Shown here: one piece after another, positions 41,776 to 50,866 of the stretch
Layout of the letters: each line of letters starts with the position of its first letter
Numbering within the stretch: position 1 is the stretch's first letter
From: Pseudomonas capsici
GTDB lineage: Bacteria > Pseudomonadota > Gammaproteobacteria > Pseudomonadales > Pseudomonadaceae
Length of the DNA stretch: 64,000 nucleotides
Direction: 5' to 3'
NCBI RefSeq assembly: GCF_017165765.1
Contig: NZ_JAFGZD010000010.1
Coordinates: 1 to 64,000, forward strand
Program-made: the position numbers and the translations under genes
The notes under the pieces: model-generated
The model's input: the letters and a program-made list of their open reading frames with translations, nothing else
Told to the model about the DNA's origin: nothing
Databases searched by the model: none

Positions 41776-43083
41776 ATGCCTGTTCATCCCGATAGAGAAC
41801 CCTTGGTGTACCAGTCCGGTTTCGGTAATCACTTCAGCAGCGAAGCGTTACCGGGCGCTTTGCCGGTCGGTCAGAACTCTCCGCAGAAACATGCGCTAGG
41901 GCTGTATGCCGAATTGCTGTCCGGCACGGCGTTCACGGTTCCGCGCTCCGAGGCCCGGCGTACCTGGCTGTACCGGATCAAACCTTCGGCAGCTCATCCC
42001 CGCTATGAGCGCCTGGCCCGGCAGGTTACAGGGCTTGAACAAGGGCCGATCACGCCCAATCGCTTGCGCTGGAATGCCTTCGATATTCCCGCCGAATCCA
42101 CGGATTTCATCGACGGTCTGATTGCCCTGGCCAGTACCAGCGCGGCCGATCAGGCCGAGGGTGTGAGCATTTACGTATACCGGGCCAATACCTCGATGCA
42201 GCGGGCATTCTTCAATGCCGATGGCGAGTGGCTGGTGGTGCCGCAGCAGGGGAGGTTGCGCATCGTCACCGAGCTTGGACTGCTGGAGATCGAGCCGCAG
42301 GAAATCGCGGTACTGCCCCGTGGCATGAAGTTCAGCGTACAACTGCTGGATGATACTGCCCGGGGTTATATCTGCGAGAACCACGGCTGTGTGTTGCGCC
42401 TGCCGGATCTGGGGCCTATCGGCAGCAACGGGCTGGCCAACCCGCGAGACTTTCTGGCACCCACTGCCCGGTTCCAGAACAGCGACGCACCGGTTGAGCT
42501 GGTGCAGAAGTTTCTCGGCGAACTGTGGTCCACCCAACTGGATCATTCGCCCTTCGACGTGGTGGGCTGGCATGGCAATAACGTGCCGTACAAATATGAC
42601 CTGCGTCGCTTCAACACCATCGGCACGGTCAGTTTCGATCACCCGGACCCGTCGATCTTCACGGTGCTTACGGCACCGGGCGCGGTGCACGGGCAGGCCA
42701 ATATCGATTTCGTGATCTTTCCGCCGCGCTGGATGGTGGCGGAAAACACCTTCCGCCCTCCGTGGTTCCACCGCAATCTGATGAACGAATTCATGGGGCT
42801 GGTCGAGGGTGTCTACGATGCCAAGGCCGAGGGCTTCATGCCCGGCGGTGCGTCGCTGCATAACTGCATGAGCGCCCACGGCCCTGACAACGCCACCGCA
42901 GAAAAAGCCATTGCCGCCGAGCTCAAACCGCACAAGATCGATAACACGCTGGCCTTCATGTTCGAGACCGGCAAGGTGCTTCGTCCAAGCCGTCATGCCT
43001 TGAGCTGCGAACAACTGCAACGCGACTACGACGCCTGCTGGAATGACATGGCCAGCCTCTTCAACAAGGAACAGTCTCGATGA
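41776..43083 (+). CDS. hmgA: Homogentisate 1,2-dioxygenase
   Basis: The 435-residue non-heme iron enzyme opens homogentisate to maleylacetoacetate. Iron-site residues H332, E338 (in WFHRNLMNEFMG) and H368 (in CMSAHGPDN) correspond to human H335, E341 and H371. The N-terminus YQSGFGNHFSSEALPGALP is the family hallmark. It is the first gene of a two-gene operon with fahA (4-bp overlap), transcribed from the HmgR-operator region. Confidence 0.96.
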   Translation: MPVHPDREPLVYQSGFGNHFSSEALPGALPVGQNSPQKHALGLYAELLSGTAFTVPRSEARRTWLYRIKPSAAHPRYERLARQVTGLEQGPITPNRLRWNAFDIPAESTDFIDGLIALASTSAADQAEGVSIYVYRANTSMQRAFFNADGEWLVVPQQGRLRIVTELGLLEIEPQEIAVLPRGMKFSVQLLDDTARGYICENHGCVLRLPDLGPIGSNGLANPRDFLAPTARFQNSDAPVELVQKFLGELWSTQLDHSPFDVVGWHGNNVPYKYDLRRFNTIGTVSFDHPDPSIFTVLTAPGAVHGQANIDFVIFPPRWMVAENTFRPPWFHRNLMNEFMGLVEGVYDAKAEGFMPGGASLHNCMSAHGPDNATAEKAIAAELKPHKIDNTLAFMFETGKVLRPSRHALSCEQLQRDYDACWNDMASLFNKEQSR

Positions 43084-44372
43084 ATGCTTCTTCGACACGC
43101 CGCAGCTGGATTGCCTCGGCCAACGACCACCCTGATTTCCCCTTGCAGAACCTGCCGCTGGGCGTGTTCAGCCATGGAGATACAGGTCCCCGTGGTGGTG
43201 TGGCCATCGGGGATCTGGTATTCGATCTGCGGGCGGCTGTACAGGCCGGTTTTTTTCCGGGCGAAGCGCAGAAGATCGCAGACGTCGCCAGTCGCGATCA
43301 GTTGAATGATTTCTTTGCGCTGGGTGCCCGGGCACGACAAACCCTGCGTCATGCCTTGCTGCAATTGTTTGCAGAGGACAGCCCGCAACGAGACAGCCTG
43401 CAGGCCGCCAGTCTTTTGTATCCCATCAGCGAGTGCCGCTTGCATGTACCGGCACGGGTCGGGGACTACACGGATTTTTACGTCGGCATCCACCACGCCA
43501 CGAATGTCGGCAAATTGTTCCGTCCGGACAATCCTTTGCTGCCCAATTACAAGTACGTCCCCATCGCCTATCACGGGCGGGCGTCAACCTTGTGCATCTC
43601 CGGCACACCGATCAGACGCCCCAATGGCCAGACACTGGCTGCGGGTCAGGAAGTGCCGACATTCGGACCCTGCAAACGGCTGGATTACGAACTGGAAATG
43701 GGCGTGTGGATCGGGCCGGGCAATGAGCAAGGCACGTCGATTGCGATTGACCGGGCAAACGAGCATATCGCCGGTTTCTGTCTGCTCAACGATTGGTCGG
43801 CACGGGATATCCAGGCCTGGGAATATCAGCCTCTGGGGCCTTTCCTGTCCAAGAGTTTTGCCACGACCATTTCCCCCTGGGTGGTGACCGCCGAAGCCCT
43901 GGCTCCGTTTCGCAGTCCTCAGCCGCCACGCCCCGAAGGTGACCCGCAGCCGTTGCCGTATCTGCTCGATCCGGCGGATCAGGAAAACGGTGCGCTGGAT
44001 ATCGAGCTGGAAATCCTGCTGCTGACCGAACAGATGAAGGCTCGGGGCATGGAGCCTTATCGTCTGGCCCTGAGCAACAGCCTGAACATGTACTGGACCG
44101 TGGCGCAAATGGTCACGCACCACAGCGTCAACGGCTGCAAGCTGCAACCGGGTGACCTGTTCGGTACTGGAACCTTGTCCGGTCCGCAGGCCGGGCAGTT
44201 CGGCAGCCTGCTGGAAATGACCGAAGGCGGCAAACAAGGGGTGGCCTTGCCCAGCGGCGAGGAGCGACGCTTTCTGGAATCGGGTGACGAAGTGATCCTG
44301 CGCGCCCGCTGTCATCGTGAAGGGCAGGTGTCGATCGGGTTTGGCGAGTGCCGGGGTGTGGTGCTGGGCTGA
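43080..44372 (+). CDS. fahA: Fumarylacetoacetase
   Basis: The 430-residue hydrolase splits fumarylacetoacetate into fumarate and acetoacetate. It shows DFYVGIHHATNVGKLFRP (metal-binding Asp and catalytic His), YHGRASTLCISGTPIRRPNGQ, and FCLLNDWSARDIQAWEYQPLGPFLSKSF, all strict family motifs. Its ATG overlaps the hmgA stop (ATGA), so translation is coupled. It ends the homogentisate branch. maiA is encoded 4 kb away beside hpd instead of following here. Confidence 0.95.
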   Translation: MNASSTRRSWIASANDHPDFPLQNLPLGVFSHGDTGPRGGVAIGDLVFDLRAAVQAGFFPGEAQKIADVASRDQLNDFFALGARARQTLRHALLQLFAEDSPQRDSLQAASLLYPISECRLHVPARVGDYTDFYVGIHHATNVGKLFRPDNPLLPNYKYVPIAYHGRASTLCISGTPIRRPNGQTLAAGQEVPTFGPCKRLDYELEMGVWIGPGNEQGTSIAIDRANEHIAGFCLLNDWSARDIQAWEYQPLGPFLSKSFATTISPWVVTAEALAPFRSPQPPRPEGDPQPLPYLLDPADQENGALDIELEILLLTEQMKARGMEPYRLALSNSLNMYWTVAQMVTHHSVNGCKLQPGDLFGTGTLSGPQAGQFGSLLEMTEGGKQGVALPSGEERRFLESGDEVILRARCHREGQVSIGFGECRGVVLG

Positions 44373-44391
44373 TGCTTTTGCAGCATCAGCA
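44369..44391. terminator. Hairpin at the fahA / AraC gene junction
   Basis: GCTGATGC-TTTTGCA-GCATCAGC at the junction of two convergent gene ends. It has no clear T tail, so function as terminator is uncertain. Confidence 0.4.
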
Positions 44392-45366
44392 CCTGAATCG
44401 TTCCCGGTAAGCCTGGGGCGTGACCGACAAGGCCCGCAGAAAACTGCGGCGCAGGGTTTCTTCGCTGCCAAAGCCGCATTGTGAGGCGATGCGTTTGATG
44501 GCCAGCGTGCTTTCACTCAACAGGCGTCGTGCGGCCTCGACGCGAAGCTGTTCGACGGCCCTGGCCGGTGTAGTACCGGTCTGGGCGCGGTAGTGGCGCA
44601 CAAAACTGCGTTCGCTCATACCCACCCGGGCGGCGAGGCTGGCGACCGACAAATCGCCATCCAGATTCTCCATCAACCAGCCATGCAGCTCGGCGAAGCG
44701 GTTTTCCGTGGGATGGCTGGCTTGCTGCATCGACAGGGCGTTGCTGAATTGTGCCTGCCCACCGGGACGCTTGAGAAATACCACCAGATCGCGGGCCACT
44801 GCCAAAGCGATGCTGTGGCCCAGGTCCTGTTCGATCAGAGCCAGCGCCAGGTCTATGCCCGCCGTGACTCCCGCCGAAGTCCAGAACGGACCGTCATTGA
44901 TGAAGATCGGATCGGGATCGACCCGTAAACTCGGAAAGCGCTTGGCCAGCCTGTCGCAACTGTCCCAATGGGTTACCACGCGCCGATTGTCCAGAAGCCC
45001 GGTCCGGGCCAGAAGAAATGCACCCGAGCAGACGGATGTCATGCGCCGGGCTGTTGCTGCCTGCTGCTGTATCCAGTTCACCAGTTGTGCATTTTCCATG
45101 GCGACGCCGATGCCGCGACCGCCTGCGATGATCAAGGTGTCGCATGGTTCGTCGGTGGGCAGCGGCCATGTCTGCAGCCCCAGGCCTGCTGACGACATGA
45201 CACTGCCGGGCTCGGCAGCGACCACCTTCATGACATAAGGCGGCGGTTTGCCCAGGCCTTCCAGACGTCGATTGGCCGAGGCGAATACCTGCAATGGCCC
45301 GCAGACATCCAGGACCTGAACGTCAGCGAAGGCAACGATATGAATGGTTTTCTGGCTGTCAGCCAT
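44386..45366 (-). CDS. GlxA-family AraC-type transcriptional regulator
   Basis: The 326-residue protein has an N-terminal DJ-1/PfpI-like domain (about 1-190) with TSVCSGAFLLARTGLLDNRRVVTHW, including the Cys of the nucleophile elbow. A C-terminal AraC pair of helix-turn-helix motifs follows (GMSERSFVRHYRAQTGTTPARAVEQLRV and IASQCGFGSEETLRRSFLRALSVTPQAYRERF). Members such as GbdR, CdhR and ArgR regulate amine and amino-acid catabolism. It is divergent from the DJ-1-type isonitrile hydratase gene, 113 bp apart, which it probably controls. The effector is unknown. Confidence 0.88.
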   Translation of the reverse strand: MADSQKTIHIVAFADVQVLDVCGPLQVFASANRRLEGLGKPPPYVMKVVAAEPGSVMSSAGLGLQTWPLPTDEPCDTLIIAGGRGIGVAMENAQLVNWIQQQAATARRMTSVCSGAFLLARTGLLDNRRVVTHWDSCDRLAKRFPSLRVDPDPIFINDGPFWTSAGVTAGIDLALALIEQDLGHSIALAVARDLVVFLKRPGGQAQFSNALSMQQASHPTENRFAELHGWLMENLDGDLSVASLAARVGMSERSFVRHYRAQTGTTPARAVEQLRVEAARRLLSESTLAIKRIASQCGFGSEETLRRSFLRALSVTPQAYRERFRC

Positions 45367-45479
45367 GCGGCAACCCTTTATCGAGACGGTTGGCGTAATT
45401 GGTGGGCTTTGTGGCGTATCCGCCAGAGGCTATCCCGCTACAGTTCATGCGTCCACTTTTCCTGCATGGAGTTATCGAG

Positions 45480-46157
45480 ATGACGTTGCATATCGGCCTT
45501 CTGGTGTTTCCCGGTGTACAGCAACTGGATCTGACCGGGCCTTACGAAGTGTTTGCCTCGTTGCCCGGCACACAGGTGCATCTGGTCTGGAAAACGCTGG
45601 AGCCGCTCAAGGCCAGCACCGGGCTGACCCTGGTTCCTACAGTGGATTTCAGTGATTGTCCCTTGCTGGATGTCATCTGCATTCCTGGTGGCAGCGGCAT
45701 CAATGCCTTGCTGGAAGATGAGCAGACCCTGGCGTTCGTCGCAGACAAGGCGCGTACGGCACGTTATGTCACTTCCGTGTGTACGGGCGCACTGGTGCTG
45801 GGGGCAGCGGGGCTTTTACAAGGGCGGCGAGCAACCACTCACTGGGCCTCGCATTCATTGCTGGCAGCCTTTGGAGCCATTGCCACTCAAGGGCGCGTGG
45901 TGCGCGATGGCAACCTGTTAACCGGCGGCGGGGTGACGGCAGGGATCGATTTTGCTCTGACACTGGTGGCCGAACTCTTCGGTGACGAGAGTGCCCAGGC
46001 GATTCAACTGCAACTGGAATATGCTCCGGCACCGCCTTTCGATGCGGGCAGTCCAGACACTGCGCCAGCGAGGGTTCTGGCCATGACTCATCAGCGTCTT
46101 GCTGCATCCCTTGAACAGCGGCAGGAGATCGTCAGGCGAGTCAGTGGGCGGGTTTGA
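45480..46157 (+). CDS. inhA: Isonitrile hydratase-like DJ-1/PfpI protein
   Basis: The start ATG 45480 has GGAG eight bases upstream; an open extension before it is ignored. The 225-residue protein (MTLHIGLLVFPGVQQLDLTG) has D17 and C101 (TSVCTGALVL), exactly the positions of the two essential residues of Pseudomonas putida isonitrile hydratase, which hydrates isonitriles to N-substituted formamides. GRRATTHW follows the elbow as in that enzyme. The neighbouring GlxA-type regulator shares the same fold, so the pair may have a common ancestor. The natural isonitrile is unknown. It overlaps the convergent tetR end by 17 bp. Confidence 0.82.
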   Translation: MTLHIGLLVFPGVQQLDLTGPYEVFASLPGTQVHLVWKTLEPLKASTGLTLVPTVDFSDCPLLDVICIPGGSGINALLEDEQTLAFVADKARTARYVTSVCTGALVLGAAGLLQGRRATTHWASHSLLAAFGAIATQGRVVRDGNLLTGGGVTAGIDFALTLVAELFGDESAQAIQLQLEYAPAPPFDAGSPDTAPARVLAMTHQRLAASLEQRQEIVRRVSGRV

Positions 46158-46761
46158 TCTCGTACCAGCCCAGAAACATGTCCAGAGCCGATTCGATCAC
46201 TTCGGTCTGTTTCTCGGGCGTGAGAATCTCGGCATTGAGGGTCAATTGCGGCCAGAAGGCGAAGGCCTTGAGCAAGGCATGCATCTGGGCAGCAGCGAAA
46301 CCCGGATCCACGGGTTTCAGACGTCCATCTTTCTGGGCAGAGCGAATCCACACCGAGAAGGCTTCTTCACGTTCGTTGATGCGGGTCATCCACGTCTGCG
46401 CACGGTCGGGAGAGTGAACGGTAGCACCGACGATCACCCGTGCCAGGTCCAGAAAATTGCTGTCTGCCAGGGTATCCATCTTGTGCCGCAACAGGTCGCG
46501 CAGTTGCTCGCGCAGGCCCTTATCGGCCTTGTAAGGCTCATCGGGCGATGGAAACACGCACGCCCAAAGGCGTTGAATGATTTCCGCGAAGAGCTCTTCC
46601 TTGCTGGGGAAGTGGTTGTAGACAGTCCGCTTGGAAACCTCGGCCCGTGCCGCGATGCGGTCCATGCTGGTGACTTCGAAACCGCGATCGCGAAACTCGG
46701 CAATGGCTGCCAGAACAATGGCTTCGCGTTTCTGGTCGGTAAGGCGCATGGGGGCTTTCAT
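46141..46761 (-). CDS. TetR-family regulator divergent from a metallo-hydrolase gene
   Basis: The 206-residue protein has a TetR helix-turn-helix with VTSMDRIAARAEVSKRTVYNHFPSKEELFAEIIQRL at residues 30-65. The C-terminal domain (LRHKMDTLADSNFLDLARVIVG, later FAAAQMHALLKAFAFWPQ) resembles AefR-like regulators. It is divergent from the metallo-beta-lactamase-fold gene with 192 bp between them, and a perfect ACTACAC-C-GTGTAGT palindrome lies there. It probably represses that gene. Ligand unknown. Confidence 0.87.
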   Translation of the reverse strand: MKAPMRLTDQKREAIVLAAIAEFRDRGFEVTSMDRIAARAEVSKRTVYNHFPSKEELFAEIIQRLWACVFPSPDEPYKADKGLREQLRDLLRHKMDTLADSNFLDLARVIVGATVHSPDRAQTWMTRINEREEAFSVWIRSAQKDGRLKPVDPGFAAAQMHALLKAFAFWPQLTLNAEILTPEKQTEVIESALDMFLGWYEIKPAH

Positions 46762-46838
46762 AGGTTCGCTTCAAACGTGCGTTTAGAGAAAATTACACTC
46801 GGCAGTTTACTTGTCGTGGCCAATCATGCAAGCTTAAA

Positions 46839-46853
46839 ACTACACCGTGTAGT
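46839..46853. promoter_or_regulatory. TetR operator candidate
   Basis: ACTACAC-C-GTGTAGT is a perfect 7-1-7 palindrome between tetR and the metallo-hydrolase gene; partial TTACAC copies lie on both sides. Confidence 0.6.
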
Positions 46854-46953
46854 GTAAAGCGCTGTTACACATTTTTACTTCACGTTCCGCAAGGTGCGTA
46901 TAGCTTGATGCAGCACGGCAGGATCTCGACCTGTTCTCAGGAGTCAGCACATC

Positions 46954-48063
46954 ATGGCCATGAATCCCCCCAAAACAGATGCCGCTTCATTGCCTGTCTT
47001 GTCTCGTCATGAGGGACGCTACCGCAACCATGCGCCGGTCAAGTCGCTGGGGTTTGTCCGCACCCTGGGGGTGTTCTGGAATGCCATGTTCAACAAGCCC
47101 CGTGACACACGGCCCGCAGGCGAGATTCCGGTCCAGCCGCTGTCGCGCCAGCAGTTGCTGGCGGCTCCGAACAATACGGTGTATCGCCTCGGGCATTCCA
47201 CCGTGCTGCTCAAGCTGCACAATGAGTTCTGGCTGACCGATCCGGTGTTTGCCGAGCGTGCTTCGCCGGTGCAGTGGGCCGGCCCGAAGCGTTTCCATCA
47301 ACCGCCGATCAGCCTTGAAGAACTGCCGCCGCTCAAGGCGGTGATTCTTTCGCACAATCATTACGACCATCTCGATCATATGACCATCAAGACCCTGATG
47401 GACAAGACCGAGCACTTCCTGGCACCGCTGGGCGTGGGCGACACCTTGATCGGGTGGGGCGTGCCGGCTCGGAAGGTCCGTCAACTCGACTGGTGGCAGT
47501 CCACCGAAGTGTCGGGCATCCGTTTTGTGGCTACACCCTCACAGCACTTTTCCGGGCGGAGCCTGCTCGACAGTAACCAGACCCTCTGGGCATCCTGGGT
47601 GATCATTGCGGATGAGCAGCGGATCTTCTTCAGTGGCGATTCCGGTTACTTCGATGGCTTCAAGACCATCGGCGAGCAGTACGGACCTTTCGATCTGACC
47701 CTGATGGAAACCGGTGCCTACAACGTCCAGTGGCCGGATGTGCACATGCAACCGGAACAGACCCTGCAAGCGCATATCGATCTGCGTGGCCGCTGGCTGC
47801 TGCCGATTCATAACGGCACCTTCGATCTGGCGATGCATGCCTGGCACGAACCCTTCGATCGTATCCTGGCGCTGGCCTGGGAGAAGAATGTCTCGATTAC
47901 CACGCCGCTCATGGGGCAGCCCTTCTACATCCAGTACCCGTGCCGTGGGGAAACCTGGTGGCTGGAAGTGGAGGAAACCGACGAGCCGGTGGAACCTGCC
48001 AAGGCTGCGGTCGCCAGACAAGAGCCTCATGCGCGTTGTAACTGCCGTCAGCAAAATGCCTGA
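46954..48063 (+). CDS. Metallo-beta-lactamase-fold hydrolase (NAPE-PLD/UlaG-like)
   Basis: The 369-residue protein carries the zinc motif SHNHYDHLDHMT (H-x-H-x-D-H), a second site in YVFSGDSGYF-like FFSGDSGYFDGF (Asp bridging) and further ligands around TPSQHFSGRS and LPIHNGTFDLA. The fold and length match the NAPE-phospholipase D/RomA-type group, which includes enzymes acting on N-acyl phospholipids or lactones. No signal peptide is seen. The divergent TetR repressor and operator suggest induction by a lipid or small molecule. The natural substrate is not known. Confidence 0.85.
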   Translation: MAMNPPKTDAASLPVLSRHEGRYRNHAPVKSLGFVRTLGVFWNAMFNKPRDTRPAGEIPVQPLSRQQLLAAPNNTVYRLGHSTVLLKLHNEFWLTDPVFAERASPVQWAGPKRFHQPPISLEELPPLKAVILSHNHYDHLDHMTIKTLMDKTEHFLAPLGVGDTLIGWGVPARKVRQLDWWQSTEVSGIRFVATPSQHFSGRSLLDSNQTLWASWVIIADEQRIFFSGDSGYFDGFKTIGEQYGPFDLTLMETGAYNVQWPDVHMQPEQTLQAHIDLRGRWLLPIHNGTFDLAMHAWHEPFDRILALAWEKNVSITTPLMGQPFYIQYPCRGETWWLEVEETDEPVEPAKAAVARQEPHARCNCRQQNA

Positions 48064-48204
48064 TGCACCGAGGCTTGTTACACCCTGTAATGATGTGAGT
48101 CCTCAAAGGATCACGGGGCGTGGAAGGGGAGGCGGCGTGATCGTGTTTTGATGTTATCTTGCTAGCGCTGACCTGATCCGCCGTCAGTGCCACGAGAAAA
48201 CTCG

Positions 48205-49140
48205 ATGCTCAACAGTAATGCTCTAAGAAAGCTCGACATGCAGGACCTGATGGTCTTCGTTTCGGTTTACGAGCAGCGCAATCTGACCCTGGTGTCGGAA
48301 GCACTGCATGTCAGTCAGTCGACGGTCAGTTACTGCTTGAAGAAGTTGCGGGCCAACTTTGAAGACGACCTGTTTATCAGTACCCGCAACGGCATGCGTC
48401 CGACGCGCAAGGCCATGGCCATGCACGACCATGTGCAGCAGATCCTGCAGAAGATCAATCTGTGCCATGACGGCCTGCACCTGTTCAACCCCACAAGCCG
48501 GCAGACAACCTTCACCGTCTGCGCCCCCGAGTACTTCGAGCTGCTGGTGCTGCCGCATCTGATGCGCAGCTTCATCGCTGGCGGATTTACCGTGACCGTC
48601 AACGTCCAGAAGCTGGACAAGGAACTGCCTGCCCAGGCTTTGAGTGAAGGCCAGTTCGATCTGGCCCTGTGCTTCGGTCCTGGCTTTCATCGCATCCCCG
48701 GCGGGTTGATGAGTCAGGTCCTGCTGGAAGACGATCTGGTCTGCGTCACGGACGCACAGTTCGCGCCGCAATGCGCCAGTATCGATCTCGACACCTTCAC
48801 CCAACGCCATCATGTGTACCCGACACCCTGGACATCCGACACCAATATGGTGGATGGCTGGTTGCAGCGCCAGGGACGCGAGCGGCATATCATCACCCGC
48901 GCCAACAGCTACCGTGCAGCGTTGCAACTTCTGGAGGGGACCGATTTCATTCTGGTCATGCCACGCCGCATCCAGACCCTGCTGGCCACCGACCCCTGGA
49001 TTGCGGTATTTGAACTGCCCCCCGATCTGCCGGAATTCACTCTGGATATGGTCTGGAGCAGGCATCTGGATGAAGACGAAGCCAATGGCTGGTTTCGCGA
49101 GCAGGTGGTGAAAGTCTGCGCGGAGCAAGGGTTGCTCTGA
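48205..49140 (+). CDS. LysR-family transcriptional regulator
   Basis: The start ATG 48205 (MLNSNALRKLDMQDL) gives 311 residues. The helix-turn-helix is LTLVSEALHVSQSTVSYCLKKLRANFEDDLFISTRNGMRPTRKA (about 25-68), the LysR signature, and the effector domain (about 90-300) begins TFTVCAPEYFELLVLP. This is the NodD/LeuO-like branch judged by the LRANFEDDLF element. The target is unknown; the metallo-hydrolase gene upstream is on the same strand and might be a target, but the 141-bp gap argues for an own promoter. Confidence 0.87.
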   Translation: MLNSNALRKLDMQDLMVFVSVYEQRNLTLVSEALHVSQSTVSYCLKKLRANFEDDLFISTRNGMRPTRKAMAMHDHVQQILQKINLCHDGLHLFNPTSRQTTFTVCAPEYFELLVLPHLMRSFIAGGFTVTVNVQKLDKELPAQALSEGQFDLALCFGPGFHRIPGGLMSQVLLEDDLVCVTDAQFAPQCASIDLDTFTQRHHVYPTPWTSDTNMVDGWLQRQGRERHIITRANSYRAALQLLEGTDFILVMPRRIQTLLATDPWIAVFELPPDLPEFTLDMVWSRHLDEDEANGWFREQVVKVCAEQGLL

Positions 49141-49218
49141 GTTGTAATGCATGGACTCCGAGATTGCGTATCAGTAGCATTGCGCGCTCTTTATTTCGTG
49201 CATTTTCAAGGATGTCTC

Positions 49219-49983
49219 ATGCCGACTATTTATTCTCGACCGACCCTGACTGCAGGGCTGGTCGGGTTACTGTTCATTGCTGGCTGCCAGTCACAGACAG
49301 GTTCGCGATCACCGGAAGAACTCAAGAGGCTTGAAGCGTTTTCCACCGATTTCAGGAACGCACTGGCCACTAATGCGTGGTTGGCCAGCCCCGAGCTTCT
49401 CGATGGTGATGTGAAGCTAAGAGTTAAAATCAATCGCCGCAACGAAGTGGTTTTCTGTGAGACAGAGCCTTACTCACAGACTGCTTTGTCGAGCGTCTAT
49501 CCACGTCTGTCGGCTCTGGTGAAAGATGTGTGCTGGAACACGCTGTTCCCTGTGGTGCCGAGCGAACTCTACGATCCCGATGGGACTGCGGACATCATCG
49601 CTCCGCTTGTGTTCTCGTCCGGGCAGGATACCGAAGAGCTCAGGCTCAAACGCATGGGGCGAACCATTCGCTACGCACAAAGCCGCTTCTTCTGGGAGCA
49701 GACCCTGCGCAAGCAACCGCCGTCCAGCATCGGTTATGCCGATTTCCGCTATGTGGCCAATGCCCAGGGGGAAGTACAGGGCTGTCTGGTCAACCTGCGT
49801 GCCAGCCGCCAACGGCCCGAAGCCTTTGAACTCGATGGTGACTTGCAGGCCCGGTTGAGTGCGCAATGCAAGCAGATGAACCTGCGCCAGTTGCCAGGCT
49901 TCATGGTCAACCCGCAAGGCATGGCCGAAGGGATCGTCCGGGTCGAATACATGCCATGGAAGGGTGGGCCGACGCCGCTTTGA
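49219..49983 (+). CDS. Lipoprotein with two TonB-C-like repeats
   Basis: The start ATG 49219 follows AAGGATG; an open extension upstream is ignored. The 254-residue product has a lipoprotein signal (LLFIAGCQSQ, lipobox IAGC). The mature part seems to contain two related halves: LRVKINRRNEVVFCETEP...LVKDVCWNTLFPVVPSEL and FRYVANAQGEVQGCLVNL...LSAQCKQMNLRQLPGF. Each has strand-turn-strand with a Cys and a second Cys about 28-30 residues later, in the manner of TonB C-terminal domains. Conserved Cys pairs suggest a disulfide per repeat. Function unknown. Confidence 0.7.
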   Translation: MPTIYSRPTLTAGLVGLLFIAGCQSQTGSRSPEELKRLEAFSTDFRNALATNAWLASPELLDGDVKLRVKINRRNEVVFCETEPYSQTALSSVYPRLSALVKDVCWNTLFPVVPSELYDPDGTADIIAPLVFSSGQDTEELRLKRMGRTIRYAQSRFFWEQTLRKQPPSSIGYADFRYVANAQGEVQGCLVNLRASRQRPEAFELDGDLQARLSAQCKQMNLRQLPGFMVNPQGMAEGIVRVEYMPWKGGPTPL

Positions 49984-50098
49984 TCCATTTGCAGCTCCCG
50001 ACATCTCGCTACAAAGGCAAGGCATACTTTAGCCTGGAGCGAGTCTTTCTTTGCATCTGGCTACAGGTCAATATCGTCATCACCAGATAGGGTTGATT

Positions 50099-50866
50099 AT
50101 GGATAATTCAGGGGACTTTCTCGATACCCAGATACTGATTACGGCCATCCAGGACGCTGAGAGTGTTGATGTCGAAGGCGCAAGAGTTTCTTCTATTGTG
50201 GCGTCGGAGTTTCTGGGGGCTGTAAGCCCGGACCCTGTCAATGCCAACTATTATGTGCCCTTGATTTCCCAGCGACATGCAGCCATGAATTACCCTGACA
50301 GACTGATGCGTCGGGATCATGCTTTTTCGAAAATGAGTACTGATTGGGTGAAGATGGATTTTGGGGCCATTCACCCTTCGATCATCCATTTTGGAAATTA
50401 TGCGATGTCGGAAATCATCAACAACAAATCATCGGAGCTTTTTAATAGCGTCATCTCCCATTTACCCAAGGAGAAAAGAAAAACGCTCAAGAGAAAGTTC
50501 AGCTTCCTTCTGGAGTGCGGAATAGAATGCGTCCCGCTCAGCAATGAGGCCATAGAAAAAGCTCAGGATCTGCTTTCTTCCCTGAAAGAAAAAAGCTCTC
50601 TGAAGAATAACTTCAGAAATAGCTGGAACGACTTGCTGATCGCTGCTATCGCCATCGAAAATTCAGGAAAGCTCCATACACATGACAACCTGCTTGCACG
50701 TCAGATTGCAGAGCATATGGAAGCGTCGGTTGTAGAAAAAGAAAGCTCTCTTGTGGTGGATTACTCTGTAAAAGAGGAAATCCTTAAAAAATTCAACAAG
50801 GAAAGCAAAGGTTATGTTAACCGGGGATGGCAGGTGGAGTTCAGCAGGCAGTCTCGTAGAGAGTGA
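50099..50866 (+). CDS. PIN-domain nuclease with a large insertion
   Basis: The 255-residue protein has acidic residues in the order of a PIN nuclease: D9 (FLDTQILI), E37 (SSIVASEFLG), D178 (SWNDLLIAAIAIE) and D196 (KLHTHDNLLA). These match the metal-binding quartet of VapC-like toxins, which cut tRNA, rRNA or mRNA. Typical VapC has ~130 residues; here about 110 extra residues between E37 and D178 separate the halves. There is no small antitoxin gene beside it. The codon use is AT-richer than its neighbours. It could also be a defence-linked or housekeeping PIN protein. Confidence 0.65.
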   Translation: MDNSGDFLDTQILITAIQDAESVDVEGARVSSIVASEFLGAVSPDPVNANYYVPLISQRHAAMNYPDRLMRRDHAFSKMSTDWVKMDFGAIHPSIIHFGNYAMSEIINNKSSELFNSVISHLPKEKRKTLKRKFSFLLECGIECVPLSNEAIEKAQDLLSSLKEKSSLKNNFRNSWNDLLIAAIAIENSGKLHTHDNLLARQIAEHMEASVVEKESSLVVDYSVKEEILKKFNKESKGYVNRGWQVEFSRQSRRE

